Assembly: GCF_030466405.1 (NCBI RefSeq)
Contig: NZ_JAGGJF010000004.1
Location: 172,800 to 236,799, forward strand
DNA length: 64,000 bases
Reading direction: 5' to 3'
DNA from: Pseudidiomarina terrestris
Lineage (GTDB): Bacteria; Pseudomonadota; Gammaproteobacteria; Enterobacterales; Alteromonadaceae
A program made the translations under genes and the position numbers. Positions within the stretch are counted from its first letter, which is position 1. Every line of letters starts with the position of its first letter. Positions 58,243 to 64,000 of this stretch are shown here, one piece after another. The notes under the pieces were generated by a model. It did no database searches. It was not told the origin of the DNA and worked only from the letters and a program-made list of their open reading frames with translations.

Positions 58243-58372
58243 AAGTTGCTGTTCTAATCTCTGTTAATTTAATTTTTGGTGCATAGCGCCCCAAACAGGT
58301 ACACTAATCACTTCGACGTTGCTTGCATTCTATCGCAGCCTTGGCTGCTTTCACAGGTCCATTATTTATTTT

Positions 58373-59341
58373 ATGAGTGAACACATTCAATTAACTGGAA
58401 CGGTCCCCGCTTCTTGCAATGGCAAACGCTTGGACCAGACTCTTGCAGAGTTGTTCCCCGACTACTCGCGTTCAAGGTTAAAAACCTGGATTACCGAGGG
58501 TTGTGTTGTTGTCGACGAAAAAAAGGTCGATAAGCCACGAGAAAGAGTCATCACTGGCATGGTCGTCGAGGTCAATGCTGAGATCGTTGAAGAGCAGCGC
58601 TTCGCAGCCCAGCCTATGCCACTTAATATCGTTTATGAAGATGATGACATTCTGGTCATCAACAAACCTCATGGATTGGTGGTGCACCCGGGCGCGGGGA
58701 CACCCGATGGGACTTTGCTTAATGCCTTGTTGCATCATTTCCCGGCCATCGATCAGGTGCCTCGGGCGGGTATTATTCATCGCCTGGACAAAGATACCAC
58801 CGGCTTAATGGTGGTAGCGAAAACCATTCCTGCACAGACGCACTTAGTTGCAGCCATGCAAGAACGTGAGATTACACGCGAGTATGAAGCGGTCTGTAAT
58901 GGCCCGATGACCGCTGGTGGTCATGTGGACGAGCCCATCGGCCGTCATCCTACTAAGCGCACCCATATGGCGGTGGTGGCTACGGGCAAACCTGCAGTGA
59001 CACATTATCGAGTTGCTGAGCGGTTTCGTAATCATACCCATCTGCGATTACGCCTGGAAACCGGCCGGACTCACCAGATCCGGGTGCATATGGCGCACCT
59101 GCGACACCCGTTGGTAGGGGACCACACTTACGGCGGTCGTCCACGCCCACCGCAAAATGCCAGCCCGGAGCTGCTTGAGTTTTTGCGCGGTTTCCGCCGC
59201 CAGGCTTTGCATGCTGCCCGGCTATCTCTGCATCATCCGATTTCTGGTGAATGGATGAGTTGGGATGCGCCAACGCCAAAGGATTTTCTCGAGCTGCTGA
59301 CCATGCTGCGGGCCGACCGCAAGGCACACCCGGACGAGTAA
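58373..59341 (+). CDS. rluD: RluD 23S rRNA pseudouridine synthase
   Basis: A 322-residue enzyme modifying helix 69 of 23S rRNA (U1911, 1915, 1917 in E. coli). The start gives 'MSEHIQLTGTVPASCNGKRLDQTLAELFPDYSRSRLKTWI', an S4 domain; in-frame codons upstream lie in the bamD-rluD promoter region. Catalytic Asp in 'GIIHRLDKDTTGLMVVAKT' and 'LETGRTHQIRVHMAHLRHPLVGDHTYGG' are intact. pgeF begins 6 bases downstream, matching E. coli order rluD-yfiH-clpB. Confidence 0.95.
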   Translation: MSEHIQLTGTVPASCNGKRLDQTLAELFPDYSRSRLKTWITEGCVVVDEKKVDKPRERVITGMVVEVNAEIVEEQRFAAQPMPLNIVYEDDDILVINKPHGLVVHPGAGTPDGTLLNALLHHFPAIDQVPRAGIIHRLDKDTTGLMVVAKTIPAQTHLVAAMQEREITREYEAVCNGPMTAGGHVDEPIGRHPTKRTHMAVVATGKPAVTHYRVAERFRNHTHLRLRLETGRTHQIRVHMAHLRHPLVGDHTYGGRPRPPQNASPELLEFLRGFRRQALHAARLSLHHPISGEWMSWDAPTPKDFLELLTMLRADRKAHPDE

Positions 59342-59347
59342 ATCCAA

Positions 59348-60055
59348 TTGACTGATTTTGGTATCAAGCCAAACTGGCAACTGCCGCCGGGTATTCAGGC
59401 GTGTATCACTACGGTGGACGCGCCTGGTAACCTTGCGGCGCATGTCGGTGACGATCCGGCCCGGGTGCTGCTGCACCGACGCCAATTGCAACGCGCATTG
59501 GGTTTGCGGCGGGCGCCCAAATGGTTGAGTCAGTATCACAGCACCGTGGTGGTCGCTGAAGAAAGCAGTGTATTGGGTAGTCGGGCGGATGCCATTTGGG
59601 CTTCTGCTGCTGATAGCTGCTGTGCTGTGCTGACCGCAGACTGTCTGCCGATTTTACTTTGCAGTGAAGATGGCGCCATCATTGCAGCTATTCACGCCGG
59701 CTGGCGGGGCTTAGCACAGGGCATTATTGGCACAACGCTGGCCCAGTTGCCACGACGCACCGAGTGTTTTCGTGCTTATATTGGACCGGCGATTAGTCAG
59801 CCTCATTTTGAAGTGGGTGACGAAGTTCGCCAGGCATTTTCCAGACTCGGAATCGTTGATTCGTCCACCTTTCATCCCCATCGATCGGGCAAGTGGCTGG
59901 CAAACCTGCCGTTGCTCGCCGAGCGCCTGTTACTCGGACATGGCGTTAAAGAGGTGACCCAGAGTCATCTCTGCACCTATAGCGATGCCCGATTTTTCTC
60001 TCACCGCAGAGATCCCAGCAGTGGGCGTATCGCCACTTTAATTTGGAAAATCTAA
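59348..60055 (+). CDS. pgeF: PgeF/YfiH laccase-domain peptidoglycan editing factor
   Basis: A 235-residue protein of the YfiH family. Metal and active-site residues are present: His in 'SQYHSTVV', Cys in '[10 protein letters not shown]', and His in '[13 protein letters not shown]'. The homologue corrects misincorporated serine in peptidoglycan precursors in E. coli, and relatives show purine-nucleoside or polyphenol activity. The start is a TTG with a weak ribosome-binding site, consistent with coupling to rluD. Confidence 0.92.
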   Translation: MTDFGIKPNWQLPPGIQACITTVDAPGNLAAHVGDDPARVLLHRRQLQRALGLRRAPKWLSQYHSTVVVAEESSVLGSRADAIWASAADSCCAVLTADCLPILLCSEDGAIIAAIHAGWRGLAQGIIGTTLAQLPRRTECFRAYIGPAISQPHFEVGDEVRQAFSRLGIVDSSTFHPHRSGKWLANLPLLAERLLLGHGVKEVTQSHLCTYSDARFFSHRRDPSSGRIATLIWKI

Positions 60056-60064
60056 TTCCTGCCT

Positions 60065-60093
60065 CTTGAAATCGTACATTTTATACCCACATA
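60065..60093 (+). promoter_or_regulatory. Sigma-32 (heat-shock) promoter for clpB
   Basis: CTTGAAA followed after 14 bases by CCCACATA, close to the sigma-32 consensus CTTGAAA / CCCCATNT, and 42 bases before the clpB start. The promoter lies right after the pgeF stop, so clpB can be induced separately. Confidence 0.8.
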
Positions 60094-60134
60094 AACAGTC
60101 AGGACATACTGTTTGTTTAAGAGGTAATAAAGTC

Positions 60135-62708
60135 ATGCGATTTGACAAACTAACCAACAAATTTCAACTCGCCATTGCTGATGCACAGTCGCTGGCACTG
60201 GGCCGTGATCACCAGTTTATTGAGCCGGTACACATTATGCAGGCGCTTTTGAATCAGGACGGCGGCACCTTGCGTCCGTTGTTGACCTATCTGCAGGTTG
60301 ACAGTAACCAGCTGCGCGCTGGCTTAAGTGAAGCACTGGACAGTCTGCCACAGGTCGAGGGCACGGGCGGTGATGTTCAGGCATCAGCGGCCACCGGCAC
60401 CTTGCTCAACCTGTGTGATAAGTACGCGCAGAAACGTAAGGATCAGTACATATCTTCGGAACTTTTTGTGCTCGCAGCTACAGAAGATAAAGGCAAGCTC
60501 GGTGACCTCCTGAAACGTCTGGGGATGACCCGAAGCAAAGTTGAGAGCGCGATAGAGAAGGTTCGTGGTGGCGAAAACGTTGCCGATCAAAATGCTGAAG
60601 ATCAACGTCAGGCGCTCGATAAATACACTATTGATCTGACCGAGCGCGCCGAACAAGGCAAGCTTGATCCGGTGATTGGCCGTGATGACGAAATTCGCCG
60701 TACCATTCAGGTGCTGCAACGCCGTACCAAAAATAATCCTGTGCTTATCGGTGAACCGGGCGTTGGTAAAACGGCTATCGTCGAAGGTCTGGCGCTGCGC
60801 ATCGTAAACGGTGAAGTTCCTGAAGGCATTAAGCACAAGCGCGTACTGTCGTTAGACCTTGGCGCTTTGCTTGCCGGCGCGAAATACCGCGGTGAGTTCG
60901 AGGAGCGCCTGAAGGCTGTGCTGAACGAGCTGGGCAAAGAAGAAGGCCGCATCATCCTCTTTATCGATGAGCTGCACACTATGGTCGGTGCCGGCAAAGC
61001 AGAAGGTGCCATGGATGCCGGCAACATGCTCAAACCTGCACTAGCGCGTGGCGAGCTGCACTGTGTGGGCGCAACGACATTAGATGAATACCGCAAATTC
61101 ATCGAGAAAGACGCGGCACTTGAACGTCGTTTCCAGAAGGTATTAGTCGACGAACCCTCAGTTGAAGATACCATTGCCATTTTACGTGGTCTGAAAGAGC
61201 GTTACGAAGTGCATCACTCAGTACAGATCACGGATCCAGCTATTGTTGCAGCGGCGACGCTTTCTCATCGCTACATCACGGATCGGCAGTTGCCTGATAA
61301 AGCCATTGACCTCATTGATGAGGCGGCGTCGAGTATTCGGATGCAAATCGACTCCAAGCCCGAAGAACTGGATCGCCTGGAACGGCGCATTATTCAATTG
61401 CAGTTGGAGCAAAAGGCGCTACAGAAAGAAGATGATGATGCCAGTAAGAAGCGACTGGAAACTCTGGAAGCAGAACTTGAAGATCAGCAGCGTAAATACG
61501 CTGAGCTGGAAGAGGTCTGGTTGTCAGAGAAAACCGCTGTGCAAGGTGCTCAGAATATCAAGGCACAACTTGAGCAGGCTAAAACTGATCTGGATATCGC
61601 CCGTCGTGCCGGTGACCTGAACCGTATGTCTGAGCTGCAGTATGGCAAGATTCCAGAGCTGGAACGGCAGCTGGAAACGGCCGTCGAGGCTGAGGATCAA
61701 AGCATGACCTTGTTAAAGAACAAGGTGACAGATGAACAGATTGCCGATGTGCTGTCTCGTTGGACCGGTATACCGGTCAGCAAAATGCTGGAAGGTGAGC
61801 GCGAGAAGTTATTGCAGATGGAGAGCCAGTTGCATAAGCGCGTGGTCGGCCAGGATGAAGCGGTGACCTCAGTCGCCAACGCGATTCGCCGGTCACGAGC
61901 AGGCCTTGCTGATCCGCAACGCCCCATAGGTTCCTTCCTGTTTTTAGGGCCAACCGGTGTCGGTAAGACTGAGCTTTGTAAATCACTGGCGGGCTTTTTG
62001 TTTGATACCGAAGATGCCATGGTTCGTATCGATATGTCAGAGTTCATGGAGAAACACTCGGTTGCCCGCCTGGTGGGTGCGCCTCCTGGCTATGTCGGAT
62101 ATGAAGAAGGTGGCTATTTGACAGAAGCTGTAAGACGGCGTCCGTATTCAGTGATTTTATTAGATGAAATCGAGAAGGCGCATCCAGATGTCTTTAACAT
62201 CTTATTGCAGGTTCTTGATGATGGACGCCTGACGGATGGACAGGGGCGTACGGTCGATTTTCGCAACACGGTCATTATCATGACCTCGAATTTAGGTTCT
62301 GATGTTATCCAGGAGCGTGCGCATGAGCAGAGCTACGAGCAAATGAAAGCGGGTGTTATTGAGATCCTGCAACATCATTTCCGTCCAGAGTTTTTGAATC
62401 GTGTGGACGAAACTGTGGTCTTCCATCCGCTGGCGAAGTCGCAAATACGGGCGATTGCTGAAATCCAGCTGCAGCGGCTGTATAAGCGTCTGGCCGATCG
62501 CGATTACAGTATCGAATTGACCGATGCGGCGCTGGATCACCTTGCCGCTGCGGGCTTTGATCCGGTGTTCGGGGCGCGTCCTTTGAAACGGGCAATCCAA
62601 CAGGAAATTGAAAACCCGTTAGCGCAGCAGTTGCTGGCCGGTAAGCTATTACCAGGCACGCCCATTAAAGTGGATTACCAGGATGAGCAGATAACCATCA
62701 TCCAGTAA
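60135..62708 (+). CDS. clpB: ClpB disaggregase
   Basis: An 857-residue AAA+ chaperone that rescues aggregated proteins with DnaK. The ATG chosen follows AAGAGGT and gives '[23 protein letters not shown]'. Order: N domain; AAA1 with Walker A 'GEPGVGKTA' and Walker B 'ILFIDELHT'; a coiled-coil middle domain (about 400-525, '[19 protein letters not shown]'), which distinguishes ClpB from ClpA; and AAA2 with 'GPTGVGKTE' and '[16 protein letters not shown]'. Length equals that of E. coli ClpB (857). Confidence 0.98.
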   Translation: MRFDKLTNKFQLAIADAQSLALGRDHQFIEPVHIMQALLNQDGGTLRPLLTYLQVDSNQLRAGLSEALDSLPQVEGTGGDVQASAATGTLLNLCDKYAQKRKDQYISSELFVLAATEDKGKLGDLLKRLGMTRSKVESAIEKVRGGENVADQNAEDQRQALDKYTIDLTERAEQGKLDPVIGRDDEIRRTIQVLQRRTKNNPVLIGEPGVGKTAIVEGLALRIVNGEVPEGIKHKRVLSLDLGALLAGAKYRGEFEERLKAVLNELGKEEGRIILFIDELHTMVGAGKAEGAMDAGNMLKPALARGELHCVGATTLDEYRKFIEKDAALERRFQKVLVDEPSVEDTIAILRGLKERYEVHHSVQITDPAIVAAATLSHRYITDRQLPDKAIDLIDEAASSIRMQIDSKPEELDRLERRIIQLQLEQKALQKEDDDASKKRLETLEAELEDQQRKYAELEEVWLSEKTAVQGAQNIKAQLEQAKTDLDIARRAGDLNRMSELQYGKIPELERQLETAVEAEDQSMTLLKNKVTDEQIADVLSRWTGIPVSKMLEGEREKLLQMESQLHKRVVGQDEAVTSVANAIRRSRAGLADPQRPIGSFLFLGPTGVGKTELCKSLAGFLFDTEDAMVRIDMSEFMEKHSVARLVGAPPGYVGYEEGGYLTEAVRRRPYSVILLDEIEKAHPDVFNILLQVLDDGRLTDGQGRTVDFRNTVIIMTSNLGSDVIQERAHEQSYEQMKAGVIEILQHHFRPEFLNRVDETVVFHPLAKSQIRAIAEIQLQRLYKRLADRDYSIELTDAALDHLAAAGFDPVFGARPLKRAIQQEIENPLAQQLLAGKLLPGTPIKVDYQDEQITIIQ

Positions 62709-62732
62709 TGGTTGATAGTGAAGCATAAAATC

Positions 62733-62760
62733 AGTGCCGCCCAGTGGGTGGCACTATTTA
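62733..62760 (+). terminator. Weak hairpin terminator after clpB
   Basis: AGTGCC and GGCACT form the stem base, with CCC/GGG pairing inside, followed by ATTTAT. The T-run is poor, so termination is probably partial. Confidence 0.5.
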
Positions 62761-62820
62761 TCGCGGCTCCCATGCTATGCTATCCTGAATGGTCTCGACT
62801 ATTGCAACCAGGATAATCCT

Positions 62821-63654
62821 ATGTCAAACAACTCATCGACTAAGAACCGCGGAATTTTTCTGCTGCCTAATCTGTTAACGACGGCAGGCCTGTTTTCTGG
62901 GTTCTTCGCCATTGTCGCATCTATGAATAATCAGTTTGAATCCGCGGCGATAGCAATCTTTATCGCTATGGTTTTTGATGGGTTGGATGGACGTGTTGCC
63001 CGCATGACCAACACGCAAAGTGATTTCGGCGCTGAATATGACAGTATGGCCGATATTGTTTCGTTCGGTATGGCCCCTGCGTTAGTCATGTATAACTGGG
63101 CCTTGTCGGATCTTGGTAAGTTCGGTTGGCTGGCAGCCTTTATATTTGTCGCTGGTGGTGCTTTGCGTCTGGCACGCTTTAATACCAATCTTGGCTCTTC
63201 AGATAAACGTTTCTTTCAGGGGCTTGCTATTCCAAGCGCCGCTGCCATCGTCAGTGGCTTGGTATGGGTCGGTAGTAAATACGAGGTGGATCCAAATTCG
63301 ATTAGCTACCTGGCAGCGATAGTCACTATCTGTGCTGGCCTGTTAATGGTGAGTAATTTCCGTTATCACTCTTTTAAAGATGTCGACTGGCGTGGTCGTG
63401 TGTCCTTTGTCGTTATTCTGGCCGTCGTACTTGCTTTTGTAGTCGTGGCAACTGAACCGTCGCTGGTTCTCTTTACTATCTTTTTCCTTTACGCGCTGTC
63501 TGGACCCATCCTCACAATTCGCTCGGTAAACCGTTTAGAATTAAAACACGTGGTCGGAGATACTGATGAAGACTGCGATGATGAGGTTGAGAAAAAAGAA
63601 GACGAAAGTGCAAAAAAACAGCATTCTGAAGACGAAACAACCAAGTCTGATTAA
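62821..63654 (+). CDS. pssA: CDP-diacylglycerol-serine O-phosphatidyltransferase
   Basis: A 277-residue integral membrane enzyme making phosphatidylserine, the precursor of phosphatidylethanolamine. It belongs to the CDP-alcohol phosphatidyltransferase superfamily, not to the E. coli phospholipase-D type. Signature 'FDGLDGRVARMTNTQSDFGAEYDSMADIVSFG' holds the DGxxAR...GxxxDxxxD residues. The start at 62821 follows AGGAT and gives 'MSNNSSTKNRGIFLLPNLLTTAGLFSGFFAIV'. The last 30 residues are a highly charged Glu/Asp/Lys tail, which may be cytoplasmic and regulatory. Confidence 0.94.
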   Translation: MSNNSSTKNRGIFLLPNLLTTAGLFSGFFAIVASMNNQFESAAIAIFIAMVFDGLDGRVARMTNTQSDFGAEYDSMADIVSFGMAPALVMYNWALSDLGKFGWLAAFIFVAGGALRLARFNTNLGSSDKRFFQGLAIPSAAAIVSGLVWVGSKYEVDPNSISYLAAIVTICAGLLMVSNFRYHSFKDVDWRGRVSFVVILAVVLAFVVVATEPSLVLFTIFFLYALSGPILTIRSVNRLELKHVVGDTDEDCDDEVEKKEDESAKKQHSEDETTKSD

Positions 63655-63690
63655 AAACTAAGCAATCAATTAGGTTTTTGAAAAAAGATC

Positions 63691-63718
63691 TTGCACGGGC
63701 GGCGATGATCCTTATAAT
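63691..63718 (+). promoter_or_regulatory. rRNA operon promoter P1
   Basis: TTGCAC, 16-base spacer, TATAAT, preceded by an A-run (AAAAAA) that may act as an UP element. A GC-rich stretch (TTCGCCGCC) follows the -10, as in stringently controlled rRNA promoters. Confidence 0.75.
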
Positions 63719-63803
63719 TCGCCGCCGTTGTCACCGAGGCATAAGCCGCAGTGACACGAGCCAGAAGCGCGAAGCGCTTGCAAAAAAAAGATCCGAAAGG
63801 ATC

Positions 63804-63831
63804 TTGACGCTGGCCCCGGAAAGCGTAAAAT
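63804..63831 (+). promoter_or_regulatory. rRNA operon promoter P2
   Basis: TTGACG, 16-base spacer, TAAAAT, about 110 bases after P1, the tandem arrangement of rRNA operons. The inverted repeat GATCC-GAAA-GGATC (63790-63803) lies just upstream. Confidence 0.75.
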
Positions 63832-63840
63832 ACGCATCCC

Positions 63841-63882
63841 GCTTCAGAGTTCCCCAAGGGACTGAAGCGTCGCTCTTTAACA
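63841..63882 (+). promoter_or_regulatory. rRNA antitermination signals boxB and boxA
   Basis: The boxB-like hairpin has stem GCTTCAG / CTGAAGC (63841-63847 and 63862-63868) with an inner TCCC / GGGA pair. boxA follows as GCTCTTTAACA (63872-63882), identical to the E. coli rRNA boxA core that recruits NusB-NusE. Confidence 0.9.
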
Positions 63883-64000
63883 ATATACCAAGCCAAGCAA
63901 ACTGTGTGGGCACTTACCGGATTCAGGCAGAGAAAAGCATCTTCGGATGCGAGTATTCTTTCGTATAACGAAGAGAATACACCTGACTGATTGGAAAAGT
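63883..64000 (+). other. rRNA operon leader upstream of 16S rRNA (16S gene beyond the edge)
   Basis: Leader sequence with the conserved CTGTGTGGGCAC after boxA and two hairpins: GCATC-TTCG-GATGC (63937-63950) and GTATTC...GAATAC with inner TTCG/CGAA pairs (63953-63980). These belong to the region of 16S precursor processing. No mature 16S sequence is present before position 64000. Confidence 0.85.

Noticed and set aside
63655..63900. Overlapping short reading frames downstream of pssA
   Set aside because: They fall across the rRNA operon promoters, boxB and boxA and have no start context or protein similarity.

Overview
The window looks like chromosomal DNA of a marine or saline-habitat gammaproteobacterium of the Alteromonadales, most likely Idiomarinaceae (Idiomarina/Pseudidiomarina type). 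The reasons are E. coli-like core genes in gammaproteobacterial order (zapA-6S RNA, ygfB-pepP-ubiH-ubiI, gcvTHP, speA-speB, rluD-pgeF-clpB), an NhaD Na+/H+ antiporter, and a strong emphasis on peptide and amino-acid use (S10 carboxypeptidase, several secreted amidohydrolases, an Oar-like TonB-dependent receptor). The genus is an inference from style, not from an alignment.

Layout. 1-3.5 kb: the 5' end of a probable tadA and a large Oar-like TonB-dependent receptor. 3.6-13.7 kb: a phosphate-starvation block, made of an exported endonuclease/exonuclease/phosphatase-family lipoprotein, phoB-phoR, pstS and pstC-pstA-pstB-phoU, with PhoB-box-like direct repeats ahead of phoB, pstS, pstC and between the divergent receptor and phosphatase genes. 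PstC and PstA are roughly twice normal size because of extra periplasmic regions. 13.7-23.7 kb: serA, rpiA and fau on the minus strand, a secreted amidohydrolase placed between fau and the 6S RNA gene, 6S RNA and zapA, then ygfB-pepP-ubiH-ubiI and a LysR regulator. 23.8-28.4 kb: the glycine cleavage system gcvT-gcvH-gcvP. 28.5-42.3 kb: a GAF-PAS-GGDEF-EAL protein with an uncertain start, an Nramp-like transporter, an S10 peptidase, a beta-propeller amidohydrolase, a LysR regulator whose start codon abuts a terminator hairpin, nhaD, a short-chain dehydrogenase and a membrane diguanylate cyclase.

42.5-46.5 kb is the most accessory-looking part. It holds a secreted protein of unknown function, then a small His/Glu-rich helical protein and a Cu+-type P1B ATPase lying between two perfect 23-bp direct repeats. 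One repeat is the distal half of the tRNA-Phe terminator and also encodes the last residues of the ATPase, so this looks like a small insertion beside tRNA-Phe. 46.4-64 kb: tRNA-Phe, speA-speB, pfkA, an Ldh2-type dehydrogenase, pdxH with a YtcJ-like amidohydrolase, a LuxR-type response regulator with a DUF1285 protein, nadE-glnB, bamD, rluD-pgeF-clpB (clpB behind a sigma-32-like promoter), pssA, and finally the promoters, boxB/boxA and leader of an rRNA operon whose 16S gene should begin just past the right edge.

No CRISPR array, transposase, integrase or phage structural gene was seen. I do not see a wholly new multi-gene system. The best leads are the tRNA-Phe-adjacent metal island with its unusual ATPase metal-binding domain, the candidate Pho-controlled receptor/phosphodiesterase pair, and the enlarged Pst permeases.
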